A stretch of DNA of 64,000 bases from Zygnema cylindricum (taxonomy: Eukaryota > Streptophyta > Zygnematophyceae > Zygnematales > Zygnemataceae), in NCBI GenBank assembly GCA_037447655.1, contig JBBHKE010000278.1, positions 1-64,000 on the forward strand, given 5' to 3'. Position numbers and translations under genes: made by a program. The notes under the pieces are model-generated. The model was not told where the DNA came from and did not search any database. It worked only from the letters and a program-made list of their open reading frames with translations. Shown here in pieces: positions 53,691 to 64,000 of the stretch. Every line of letters begins with the position of its first letter. The first letter of the stretch is position 1.

Positions 53691-54120
53691 GATCGGGGGC
53701 GTCTGATTGGACGGCAGAGTAAGGTGGTTTAGGGGCTAGGGTTCTCAAGAAAGGGAGGATTCGGAGCAAGAAAGTGAAGAGAGAGGGAAGAGAGGGGAGG
53801 GGGAGGCGCATGAACAGAAGGTTAAGTCAAAATTGTCAACTTTTTCTTGGGGGGTAGGGGAAGACGGGGGGAGTTGGGAGGTAAGTGAGATTTTTCTTTT
53901 TACACTCTGGAATAATTTTTGTTGTTGTTTTTTTTGTTGTTGTTGTTGCTTTTTTGGTTTTTTGTTTTTTTTAAAGAGACTCGCGTTTCCTTTTTTTCGA
54001 CAATTTGATTTCTTCGAACCTTCTATCCCCTGAGCATCCCTCCCCCTCCCCTCCCCCCCCCCTCCCTTCTCCCATTAGCCCCTCCTCCCCCTTCTACTAC
54101 CTCCCCCCCTCCCTTTTTCT
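53691..54120. other. Possible exon end; C-rich tract
   Basis: GGGAG then GTAAGTGAG at 53880-53888 is a near-consensus donor after a short readable frame (HEQKVKSKLSTFSWGVGEDG). C-rich homopolymers at 54030-54110. Too little to call a gene. Confidence 0.2.
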
Positions 54121-55983
54121 TTTAATAGAAGATTCTTTCTGATATATTTATATATATATGTATATATATGTATCTATATGTGTATATATATGTATAGATA
54201 GATATGTTATGTAATGCTTCTTATGAATTATTCTTCTAATAAATAGTTCAAATAACTTATTTAGTTAATATTTTAATTTCTTTTAGTAATTCTTTTAATA
54301 CAACTAAAATTAGTGTGGATAAAAATTGTGGTTTTGCGGGATTTCGATATTGGACAAAATTTGATTCTTTGAGTCATTCCCAAAAAAATTGTATTGTCAA
54401 TTTAAAATTTGTCAAGACAAATTATCAAAATAATAATATAGTTATAATACTCATAATATTTTTTGTATTGTATAATATAATAATTATTATTATCAATTTA
54501 TTTTATTTGAAATTCGATAATTGAATCTTGCAAAATTGTCATTTTTACAATTGGGAATCTTTTGAATTGAAATTGTAACTGTTACATTTAAAAATTCAAT
54601 TCTGACGTCCAAATTTTTTGAAGTTTGGGTTTTTTTTTTATGACTCTGTAGCAAATTACGTCTTTACAACTCTTTTCTTAAACCATTACTTTTATGATAT
54701 TTTACACTTTCATATTTCATGTTTTTTTTCTTTTCTTGTGAAAAATAAAAAAAAAATGTTTTTTCTTAAAATGTTAAGCATTAAAGCTAAATTTGTTGCA
54801 TTGATATAAAATTTGTTAATCTCGGAAAACAATTAATCTCGAAATATATTAATCTTGGAAAATTGTTAATCTCAAAAAATTGTTAATATCAAAAAATTGT
54901 TAATATCCAAAAATTATTTATCTCGAAAAATCGACAATCCGGAAAAAATCGATAGTCATCACGAATCATTATTTTTTTTTTTTCGTGTTTCCTTTCATAA
55001 TTTTCACTTTATTTTTAGTATATTGTTTTTTTTTAATAAATTTTTGTGCCATTTATTACGGAACGCTTTTGTTAAATGAATTAAGCATTAAATTTTCAGA
55101 ATTTTATTATCTTTTGAGAATTTAACTTTTGAAATGCTACAATTTTATACGGAATGAAATGATATTTTTTTTGTCTTTTTCTGCTGGGGGCGTCTACAGG
55201 TGTCACGTTTTTTTTTGTACTTCTCGGATGCATGGCGTATGTTATTCCTCCCTCTCTCCCGCTCCCCCCGACCCCCTTTTTTAAATGGATTTTTTTTTTT
55301 TTTATTCTTTTTTTACTTTGTTTCTTTTTTTTTTTAAATTCATCCTTCATGATCGTTTTTTAACTGATTTTCAATTATAATGATTATGGGTTTTCTCTTT
55401 ATTACTAATTTTTTGCCCATTCAATTCCATACTTTGATGATTTTTTTTGGCGTTTTTTGACTCTTTATCCCCTCCTTGATTCATCTTTTCCTCTCGATTT
55501 GATTCCGCTGTTGATTCTTTCCATCTGATCCTTTATTGCTGTTTTTTTTTTGTTTTGTTTTTTGTAAGTTCGGTGATGTTCTTTGACATTCTTAACTTAC
55601 ATTAGGTTTATTTTGACTTTATTTGACTCTTTTTATTTCAGTTTACTTCTTTTTGACTTTAATTTACTTTAATCGACTTCATTTGACTTTGTTTTACCTT
55701 TTCTTCCTTTATTTTTCTTTATTTGACTTTATTCAACTTTAAGGAGAAACACTTTTAACAGATTTGTCTTCCGTTGTTTTTTCTTTTGTCTTTTATGATG
55801 GCAAATCGCAATCTTTGCATTCTTTCCTCTCGGGTCTAAAAAATAATGGTTTTTTATTTCTTTTTATTTTCCCCTTTTTGTAATATCTCCAAAATAAACG
55901 TTCCCCGACTTTTTTAACAAAAAATCATCTTTTGCGATTCTTTTTTTTGTCTTTTGTGGTAATCCCAAAAAATTAAAGGCTTT
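54121..55983. other. AT-rich, intron-like DNA
   Basis: TATATATGTA microsatellite (54145-54205), long T runs, and a degenerate TTTGACTTTA repeat (55605-55745). No ORF of note. Could be intronic to the exon that ends at 56453. Confidence 0.5.
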
Positions 55984-56453
55984 GGGTTCTTCTCTCTTGG
56001 GGCGAATATTTAAGGGGACCCGTTATTGATAATAATAGTTCCCAAAAAGGGGGTCAAATTCCCCATTTTCGTCATTTTCCTAATGGAGATCTTTTCGATT
56101 GGCATATTCGACCGGTTCCCTATTTAGAATCCCAAAGTTTTTTAAATATTACGAATCAAGATATTATTTCCTCGCGAAATTTGAACGGTTTGGGAACAAA
56201 TTTGGATAGAAAAAGACGAAGTTTCGAAGGAGAATCGGACGAAAGAAATCGAGGAAGAAAAGATATCGGGTTTGGTTTTGACGGGATCGAAAGTTTCGGA
56301 GAAAACGAAAATTTTGAGGAAAACAACAATTTTGGGGGAAATGAAAATTTTGGGGAAAGTGAAAATCTTCGAAACGAAGGTTATCGGGGAAAAAAAAACG
56401 AAGGATTTGAATTTGTGGTAAATGATTTAGAAATGGGAATGGGGCAATTTTAA
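55984..56453 (+). CDS. Likely 3'-terminal exon, Asn/Glu-rich C-terminus, unassigned
   Basis: A frame open from about 55984 (after AATTAAAG, a possible weak acceptor) to TAA at 56451-56453, about 155 codons. It reads WGEYLRGPVIDNNSSQKGG, FRHFPNGDLFDWHIRPVPYL, then a basic LDRKRRSFEGESDERNRGRK and an Asn/Glu/Phe/Gly repeat (GENENFEENNNFGGNENFGE). The sequence is not simple-repeat translation in its first half, and its style resembles the MYB gene. No family recognised. Start and partner exons could not be fixed. Confidence 0.35.
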
Positions 56454-56815
56454 AGTTTCAGAATATGGACTATTTTTTATTTTTTTTGTTTTTTTTTATC
56501 TTTTAGGGCTACTATTTATGTTTACTAATAGTTAAAAAGGGCAAAAAAAAGTATTTTTTAGTGTTACCCGTATTTTTGGAGGTTTTTTGGGGGGGTAGTT
56601 CTCCCCTTTTGTTTTTTCTTCATTGTATATAGAGTTTTACTTATCTGGATGTAAACTTTGTAAATATTTTTCGACAATTTTAAAATTGTCCTAAAAAAAA
56701 TTGAGATGGTTCATGTGATGAAATATTCAGTGGACTCTACCTGTGAACAATTTTTTTTTCTTTGTTCTTTCTTCGTTGTTCTTTTTTTCTCTTTTTTTTT
56801 ACTTTGTTCTTTCTT
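56454..56815. other. No gene seen; possible 3' UTR of the preceding exon
   Basis: T-rich with G runs. No recognised element. Confidence 0.4.
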
Positions 56816-56992
56816 CTTTCTTCTTTCTTCCTCCTTCCTTCTCCCTCCTTCCTCCGCCTCCCTTCCTCCTCCCGCCTTCCTTCCTCCTCCCTTCCTCCTC
56901 CCGCCTTCCTTCCTCCTCCTTCCTTCCTCCTCCCTCCTTCCTTCCTCCTTCCTCCTCCCTTCTTCCTCCTTCCTTCTTTTTTTCTTGTCAGT
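56816..56992. repeat. CTTCCTCC pyrimidine tract
   Basis: Repeated TTCCTCC/CTTCCTCC units; overlapping ORFs are compositional. Confidence 0.85.
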
Positions 56993-57215
56993 AGGAAAAG
57001 TTGTCGAGTCTAACATCATCGGTGTCCATTTGGCGTAAAGAGGCAGAGCTGTCCCAAAACCGGCCGAGGGACTGGCTTCCAAACTTCTCTGAGATGGCAA
57101 AAATATAGTTAGAAATTTAGTTAATTTAGTTAATACAAAATTCCAGTTAGAATTGGAGACAGATCTGCATCTTCCGGCCAGTGATCTCTGAGTCCCTCTT
57201 CCCCCAATCTTGCAT

Positions 57216-57350
57216 CAATCTTCCTCGATCTCCCCCGATCTTCCCTCGATCTCCCCTGATCTTCCCTCGATCTTCCCGGATCTTCCCCGACCTTCCCCGA
57301 TATTCCCCGATCTTCTGCAAAGATCTTCCCCTGATCTTTCGCCGATCTCC
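57216..57350. repeat. GATCTTCCCC minisatellite
   Basis: About eleven 10-13-bp units of the form CGATCTTCCC(T/C)C, arranged head to tail with substitutions. Confidence 0.85.
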
Positions 57351-57399
57351 GAAGCATATTTGAACAGTGTTAGAATTTTCAATTTTTATGCCCTCTCGT

Positions 57400-58500
57400 T
57401 TCCATTTGACGTCCCTCTCTAGTCGATCCTCCCGGTTTCCCCTCACTTAACCGGTCCTCGCTTAAAACTTTTGAGCCAGAGCTCACAGATCCCACAATAA
57501 ACAAAAGTAGCTTCTGACAACTCCCCGGCCCGTATCAGACGATATGTACACATTGTGACAAGAGTGGACAGATTCTTCACACAACAATAAGTCTCACTTC
57601 CCTTTTAAGACGAAAAAGGAAGGGAATTCGGGTACGGACCACAGAAATAGTTCATTCTCTAGACCAATCATACGACAGGAAACAATTTTTATCCAATTTT
57701 CCTTCACCTGTTGATCAATCTGAACACTCCAAGGTTATTTCAACACTCCCGGGTTTTTTTAGGGTCCACTTAGGGAAAAACATCAACCTCTAGGAGAATG
57801 ACACGTCCCCTGGAGGACCTCAAGAGTGTCCTTCTTCTAACCTTATTATTCACCTTAATTCCGAGCACAATGTTTCCTGACATGATGTGTAAGTGTTGGT
57901 GGACATAAATTCTTCTCTGCCGTTGGGAATATTAGAATTGTTCACGGTTCGGATCGTATAATTTTCCCATTGACAATGAAATTTCATGTTCGAAAACATT
58001 GGCCCGTTCCATGGTCATTCCGTTACCAATATCCGTTGATTGTCTAGTTTTAGAAGACTAGTAACATATACCGATGGTCCTTATGGTAAATTAGGGTTCC
58101 TCTTAAACAACAAAAATATGGGTTATGTTGGTGAAGTGAAGTCTACAAAACTAGAGCACACTCCTCTCCCACCACCCCATATCCTCCTCGAGGCATAATT
58201 TTTTAAAGACCAAATCAATGTCGGTACATACATACAGTTCCTCCAAACCATTAGTGTGTGGGTGGTCCGTGTTTGTGAGGTGATGGTTACTTAGCCATTT
58301 CTCCATTAGAGGCGTAAACTTCCCCACGAATACGGATCCTTGGTTCGTGAAGATCTCTCGTCTCTCTCCAAACTAGGATAATACCTAATCTAGTCACGTG
58401 TCCATCATTATTTTTGACTCCTTCCGTGGAATTTGAATGTGCCTTCAACAAATCGTACGCTGATGAACTACTGACTCACCTAAAATTCGCATTCCTACAA
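57400..58500 (-). pseudogene. Decayed gypsy-type integrase region
   Basis: On the minus strand between about 58380 and 58150 the frame reads REIFTNQGSVFVGKFTPLM then EKWLSNHHLT, DHPHTNGLEELYV. This is the middle part of a Ty3/gypsy integrase (normally T/SDRGSxF and HPQTNGLVER): the second catalytic Asp is replaced by Asn, while the Glu remains. The rest is too decayed to place; limits are approximate. Confidence 0.55.
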
Positions 58501-58505
58501 GATCT

Positions 58506-58785
58506 CCTATAATCCACTCCATCAAGTATATTTTGATTACCCATTCCTTCAAGTCGTTCTCCATAATCCACTCCATGAAGTTGTTTCTTATAATCCAACC
58601 CTTAAAGTTATCCACCGAAATCTACTCCATCAAGCTGTCCTCCATAATCCACCCATTCAATTTCTTCTCCATGATTCACTCCATCAAGTTTTTCTTCATA
58701 ATCCACTTTGTTAAGATGTTCTCAATATTCCACTCTTTCACATTCCACTCCATCTTGTTCTCTATGATCCACTCCAGTGTGTTTT
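58506..58785. repeat. About 30-bp tandem repeat
   Basis: About nine units of the type ATAATCCACTCCATCAAGTT followed by TTCTCC, diverged. Translation of any frame is repetitive. Confidence 0.8.
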
Positions 58786-59660
58786 CATTCGTAATCAAAA
58801 TGTCCATAAAGGTAAACGCGTGAGTGTTCATTTACCCATGCGACAACCAATGCCTCTCCATGGTGGGTTCCTATAAACACTCGGCCTTACTATTTTTCCG
58901 ACGTAAAAGCCACCGTGCACTCATTCCCTGTATAATGTTGTTAAACCAAAATTGGCCTTGAGGTGAAATGAATCCAATCGGTATATACGATCATGGGCCT
59001 CCTGTGGACGGGCAATTACATAATTGTGTGAGTTCCCATAGATCCCTTCAAGCTCCTCCTTCGAGATCCGTTCTGGGCCCTCGCGCAATAATGGGTCTTC
59101 GCGCAACAAAATATATTCAAGGGTCGGGGCAATTAATGAACAAGGAAAAACACCTGAGGAAGCAATAAGTCAACTCCAGAAAATCCCCCCACAAATGTGA
59201 CTCAAACCGAATAGAGCTTCAAATGTTGCTACCTTTCTATATGTGCCTTAAAAAACCCAAAAAAATCATAAAAAACCTTAAAAGAACCGAGCCAGAACAG
59301 GTTGTTACCTTGCCCTCACGAGTCTTGAGGTGAAGTAGGCAATGCGACAGACGTCGCTACTCTTAACAAATGTGCTCCTAGAGTATCAAGAGTTGCCTTA
59401 CGCCCCATGTAAAGAAGCTTATCCACCCGTTTCCTTTCCCAAAAATCTTATCTAATGTAGAAACTTGATTTGTGGGCGTGACGCTGAGGTTGGAAATGTT
59501 TAGTGTTGAGCCCATTCTAATGAAAATGGTCATTTCCAACAAGTTTTTGGATATCATATCCGCAATCATAAAATTCTTAAACAGTTGTTAATTGTTAGGT
59601 GGTTGTAAAAGGGAATAGTTTAGTAAGGTTGCTGAGGAATAAAGTTTAATAAAAATAGGA
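58786..59660. other. No clear gene; possible retroelement traces
   Basis: A minus ORF at 59378-59569 starts MIADMISKNL, which recalls the copia RNase H end (VADMMTK), but the rest does not match. Not called. Confidence 0.3.
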
Positions 59661-59664
59661 GGAG

Positions 59665-59691
59665 GAGAGAGAGAGAGAGAGAGAGAGAGAG
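59665..59691. repeat. (GA)n microsatellite
   Basis: About 13 GA dinucleotides. Confidence 0.9.
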
Positions 59692-60410
59692 GTAGGGCGA
59701 GAAATCTGGGAAGGGGAGAGGGAAAGGGAGAGATGGAGAGAATCGATAACATTTACAACCATCAAAACATGAAGATGGCCAATTTAGCTCTTATTATAGA
59801 AGAATTAGAAATCTCATTAAAATAAAAGCAATAACAATAATGTAATGCAAAAGAAATACAAAGCCATTTTTTCATAAAAGATCAAATTTCTAATCTCTAA
59901 CTTGCGACTTCACCGTTAAAAATCCAAAATATCCTAACCAACTTTAGTCCCCAATCAAAACAAAACTCCTATAAAGACAATTATACAAAAAAGGTAAAAA
60001 GAAAAAGGGTAAAAAACAAAAAAGAAACTTCCAACCTATACCGATATGTGCGCCTAACAATAACCCTCCTTTATACCCCATTTCACTTTATACCCAATTC
60101 TTCCTTTTCCACTCTCTTAAGTATTTACCTCCTATTCCTCTCCTCCTATCCCCCTCTTATCTTCCCTCCCCTCTTATCTCTCGCCCCCCGACCCCTCTAC
60201 GGCTGCAGTTGTGCCTTTTGAGCGCTCAAGCCGCTCCCTCTCTCTCAAGGGGGCCTCGTGTCCGTACAATCAGGCACAGATCTCCACAGATCCGTACATT
60301 TCCGTACCGTTAGGGTTTTCCACAAATCTTCGTGACAGCTTGAAGTGCTCAAAGGGCAAAACGCGCCAAAAATCATTTCTGAAAGTACCTAGTCTCTCTC
60401 ACACTCTTTT

Positions 60411-60445
<35 letters not shown>

Positions 60446-60631
60446 TTCCCTCTCTCTCTCCCTCCCCCTCACATTTTCTCTCTTTGTCTCCCCTTCGCAA
60501 TTCCCTTCCCACTTTCTTTTCTCTTTCTCTCCCCCTTAACCCCTTTGTTTCCCCTTGATTTCCCAATCCACTCACTCATCACCCCCCTCTCTCCCTCCCT
60601 CTCCCTCTCTCCCTCCCTCTCCCTCTCCCCC
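59692..60631 (-). other. 3' flank of the MYB gene; AT-rich then CT-rich
   Basis: AT-rich to 60060, then pyrimidine-rich (dense CT at 60395-60480). Likely includes the MYB 3' UTR. No separate gene is supported. Confidence 0.45.
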
Positions 60632-63600
60632 CTATATCTCCACAATAGGCACCACCGAGGCCTCCTCCCCCCACAGATTCAAAACCGACTCCCAGTCCTC
60701 GTCCGTCCCTCTCCACACGTATGACGTCATCCCCTGAAATCCGGGCGAAGGGGGGCCACGTGGCAGTCCCAGATTGGCCGCCGGTCTTCCCGCCATCAAA
60801 TGCGGAAGCTTTCGTCCGGCCGCCGAAGATCCGCAGTCTCTCCATCCGGTCGCCAAAGTATTTCCCGCCGTAACTTTCGCCGGAAATTGCGGCGCAATAT
60901 GCGCGGGAACGTAGGAAGATTCGTGTTCCGAGAATTGCGTCGAAAATGGGAAATCTTGCCACGTTTTTTGGTTCGGAGTTCGTTTCGTATTTTGGTGCGA
61001 AATTTGGTGAGAAATTTGCGAAGGAGTTTGGTGCGAAAATATTTGCGCCGACTTTAGGGGGGGAAATTTCTGCGGGATTTGCGGCGGGATTTGCGGCGTA
61101 ATTTTTGGTGTGATGGTGCAGGAAACGCCGGCGGCTTCTTGTAAACGTTTGAGACGTTCGAAAATGTCGTCCGTCGAGAAAGTGGACGGCGAAGTTTGGC
61201 CGGCAGGTTTTAGGGGGTCGTCCGGCAAGTAATTTGACGGCGGGGGAGTGGTTAAGGAAGTCAAGGAGGAGAAGGAGGCGGAGGGAGTTAAAGGAGCGAG
61301 AGGGGGAAGAGAGAGACAGGGTTCGAGAGGGGAGTGAGAGGGGGAGAGAGAGGGAGAAAGGGTTTGAGAGGAGGAAAACAGGAGTTTTTGGGATTGGGAA
61401 TTGTGGAGGTGGGAAGGGAGGTAGGAGGAGGGAATGGCGGAAGGGAGGAAGGTTTGGGAGGGGTAGGAGGAGATGGGATCGACCTGAAATAAAAGAAAAA
61501 AAAACGAGGGAGAAATTGTTAGAAAATTGGAATTTGGCATTGTCATTTTATTGAAAGTAAAAACCAAACAAATGTCTCGATATATAAAAAAAAAGAGGAA
61601 AGAGAGAGGGTGAGTGAGATTGATTAGAGGTTATAAGAAAGGGAGATTTAACCATTATTTTAAACCCTTTTTTTTTTAATAGGTTGAAAGTTTTTTATTT
61701 AGGATCCCCGAATAAAGGGAAGTTCTTATGCACATTGACTAATGATAGCAAACTACATAGAAAACTATGGTGACAAATAACATTATTATTATTATTTGCA
61801 GTAATTAATCAGAAAACTAATAAAGACGAGGAGTTATATTGGAGAATGTATTAATTGATTCAAAAAACAAGCCACACTATTCCAAGTAATCTTTAAACTA
61901 AAATTTAAGCCGAGAAAAAAACTGAAAGGAAAATCATTCACCTTTTGCATGCAATCTTCCCTCGATGATGGGAACAAAGACTCCATGGTCAAAAAACTTT
62001 CCGCAGGTTGCCCGAGAGTTTCCATCGCCATTGAATCGACATCGAAAGGAGAAAAAGACGAAACATCGGCCATCGATTCTAACTCCACATTATGCGAGTT
62101 TTCGAGAGTGGTACATGTGGCACTTATCGTGCTCGATCTCGACAAAACTTGCGGCGTTTCTCCACAATTTATGAGCATCATTATATTTGCAAATTGGTTT
62201 TGGGTAATTTGGTCTTCGTTAAATTGGTCTCCGCTACACTTTTTATCGAAATTATCCATGTTGTAAGAGTCAGGGATGTGAGATTTTTCAATGTTTTCTT
62301 GGAAAGATTGCATTTGACTTTTGATTTGGGAAGCGAGACGGTCAAGATCTTCAAGAGAAGAGAAATTGGAAAATGTGGAATTGAAATTATGGGAACTTGG
62401 ATAAAAATTGTCGATTTCATTTCCGGACAATATGGGGTTTAATTGGGGTACAATTTGAGGTCCTCTTCTATCAAAATGAGAGTCTTCCATAACTTTTCCT
62501 AAACCCTCGTTTTTCGGAGATTTCAATTTTTGAGAACAAGAGATAAACCCACTTAGGAAAGAATGGCCCCGCATCGAAAAATCTCCATTTTCAAGCTTCA
62601 CCTCATTTACCGTGGACGTTTCCGACATTTTTTCCTCCCCAAAAATGACATTGTTCTCACCATTTCTTACACAACCATGAATTCCTTTAATGCAATCCCT
62701 ACTATTATCCACACTAAATCCGGTACTACTGAAGCTCCCACTGTTGCTCAACTTCTCACTGATATTCCCGCCGCAAATTCCGCCGGAATTCCCGGAGAAC
62801 TGGCCTTCAACATCTCCCCCCATTTGTTCACCTCCCATATTACCATCCCCTTCTGTCCTCTTCCCCTCTCCCCCGTTGACTTTCTTCCCGCGTTTCCCGG
62901 TCTCCTCCTGCGTCGTACAATCGCTTGTCGCATCCACATTACCGTCGCTGTTTTTGTTTTTGTCGTTTTTCTCGCTCTCCATTTTTTTCTTCACTCGCCC
63001 GTGCCACAAATTTTTTATTTCGTGCGCGGTATGTCGCGGAAAATGCGGCGCCATTTGCGCCCATTTATTGCCCATGATCGCCTGAAGATTGCGCAATCGG
63101 ATCTCCTCCTCTGCCGTCAAATCTATCCGGCCGCGGCTTTTCCTGCCCGCCGACAAAAAAAAAAAAAAAAAAAGGAAGTTTAGCGGTTTACCCCCAAAAA
63201 AATCACAAAAACCTATCGGAAAAATAGCAAACGGGCATCAAAAAATGTGAAAAAAATAGGGGTAGAGTCGCGGGATCGACAGCTAAAATACCCACTTTTT
63301 ATTTTTTTTAAACGGGCACCAAAAAAATTGAAAAAAAATGGGGGAGAGTCGCGGGATCGATAGCTAAAATACCCATTTTTTTTTTTTTTTTTTAAACTGA
63401 CCTTTGGTTTGGTCGGTCGGGTCTCAGCCAGGCTGTCCACCGCTGACGACAAGATTTGCCGTCACGTGACAGAAGACCCCTTTCCCGCAAAAGGTTAAAT
63501 CTCCGCGGTCCGTGACACCGTACGAATTTTAAAAGAGTTTTGTCTTCTTCTGCGCTCCACGCCGGCCTTTTTCCGGCCCGCCGGCCGACAGTTTTGTCTT

Positions 63601-63898
63601 TTTCTGCCACGCCGCTCACATTGGGAGTCACGCCACTAGGGGGAGAGACATTGAGGGTGGGGAGGGAAGAGGAGGGAAGGAGGAGGGAGAGAGGAGGATG
63701 GGAGAGAGAGGGGGAGGAAGAGGGAGGGGGAGAAGGAGAAGGAGAGACTCTGCCCATGCCAGAGGAGGAGACGATAGGGTAAGCTCCGGAAAATGCGGCG
63801 GGATATGCGGCTGAATGTACGGAAGAGATGTTAGGATAGATAGGAGGAGAGGTAGAGGGAGAGGAGGAAAGAGAGGAGGTCCTGGAGGAAGGAGCCAT
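60632..63898 (-). CDS. R2R3-MYB transcription factor, three exons
   Basis: Exons on minus: 63898-63402, 63142-61942, 61483-60632, giving 849 residues. Introns of 259 bp (AAAG/GTCAGT ... GCAG/G) and 458 bp (AAG/GTGAAT ... TTTCAG/GTC) have GT-AG ends and keep frame; the first splits the R2-R3 linker. R2 (about residues 110-160): WSAEEDKTLLKFVRCHGPRR, GLLSRDGKSCRQRW and LRPD. R3: LTAEEEIRLRNLQAIMGNKW and IKNLWHGRVKKK. Odd points: the second Trp of R2 is Phe (RRFNLL), and the usual TDNE of R3 is TAHE, with His where a DNA-contacting Asn is normal. Before R2 the protein is Ser/Pro-rich; after R3 it is Asn/Gly/Glu-rich with SLFPSSREDCMQ, then a Pro/Gln-rich last exon with DDIFERLKRLQEAAG and a final EDWESVLNLWGEEASVV, a possible activation region. 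Sub-family uncertain. The ATG at 63898 is the first in frame that I can see. Confidence 0.88.
63143..63401 (-). other. MYB intron 1 with a tandem duplication
   Basis: Inside the intron a segment of about 75 bp is present twice (about 63231-63305 and 63311-63385), sharing GAGTCGCGGGATCGA, AGCTAAAATACCCA and a T run. The acceptor is preceded by a long T tract. Confidence 0.8.
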
Positions 63899-64000
63899 AC
63901 GAAGAGGGGGTGCAGAGAGAGAAAGAGAGACAAGGGATAAGGGATGATGTATTGAGTACGATGAACTAAGGGGGGTGGAGGGAGAGAGAGAGTGGGGTGT
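63899..64000 (-). promoter_or_regulatory. MYB gene 5' leader (partial)
   Basis: CT-rich on the minus strand (CTCTCTCTCCC near 63980), like the LHC leader. The promoter lies outside the window. Confidence 0.35.

Noticed and set aside
56706-57446. ORFs in pyrimidine tract and GATCTTCCCC minisatellite
   Set aside because: Open in several frames on both strands through low complexity; not coding.
59378-59569. Copia RNase H end on the minus strand
   Set aside because: Only the first ten residues resemble it; nothing upstream supports a copia element.
61834-61941. MYB exon 2 continuing to the stop at 61834
   Set aside because: A donor (AAG/GTGAAT) at 61942/61941 and a phase-matched acceptor at 61484 join to a long open exon; the read-through tail is Phe-rich intron translation.

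Overview
The window is nuclear DNA from a photosynthetic eukaryote of the green (streptophyte) line. Three things point there. An intronless LHCII chlorophyll a/b-binding protein gene (4423-5199) is closest in its signature positions to the Lhcb3 type. A three-exon R2R3-MYB regulator lies on the minus strand (60632-63898). Two spliceable exons (48275-48413 and 49279-49317) read like the pore helix of an ORAI calcium channel, a family I recall as missing from flowering plants but present in algae and early land plants. A non-angiosperm streptophyte (charophyte alga or bryophyte grade) is therefore my inference; the species cannot be named from the sequence.

Layout. 1-3.6 kb: short repeats and TA-flanked inverted-repeat elements. 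3.6-5.6 kb: the LHC gene with a pyrimidine-rich leader. 5.6-9.2 kb: AT-rich DNA with a remnant of a small LTR element (6.9-9.2 kb). 10.0-45.9 kb: one layered block. A long inverted repeat (arms about 9990-11385 and 44872-45870) encloses a 1.2-kb terminal-inverted-repeat element. That element is split by a Ty3/gypsy chromovirus F (12417-44682), whose ancestral length was about 7.2 kb. F in turn carries copia A (13358-19559), copia D (24197-30680), gag-only copia-like B (30908-42292, itself split by the intact copia C, 30962-37411) and solo LTR E (42908-43845). F, D, B, C and E have exact 5-bp target duplications (TTCAC, GTAGC, ATGAG, CAGAC, GGAAC); A has an imperfect one (CAAGA/GAAGA). Removing them in order shows that F carried an extra open reading frame between its chromodomain and 3' LTR, now spread over four pieces.

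46-49.4 kb: an unassigned ORF, a degenerate TTAGGG-type array, a CT-rich block and the ORAI-like exons with decayed tandem copies upstream. 49.6-52.4 kb: a badly decayed copia gag-integrase fragment. 52.5-60.6 kb: low-complexity and AT-rich DNA, a foldback repeat, one likely 3'-terminal exon (ending 56453), minisatellites and a decayed gypsy integrase. 60.6-64 kb: the MYB gene.

The copia families A, B, C and D share a design: Gag starts inside the end of the 5' LTR and is read through a primer-binding site that matches the anticodon arm of initiator tRNA-Met rather than its 3' end. Only element C keeps an unbroken 1452-residue Gag-Pol. The host genes are LHC, MYB, the partial ORAI-like gene and perhaps one or two unassigned exons; they do not form a functional cluster.
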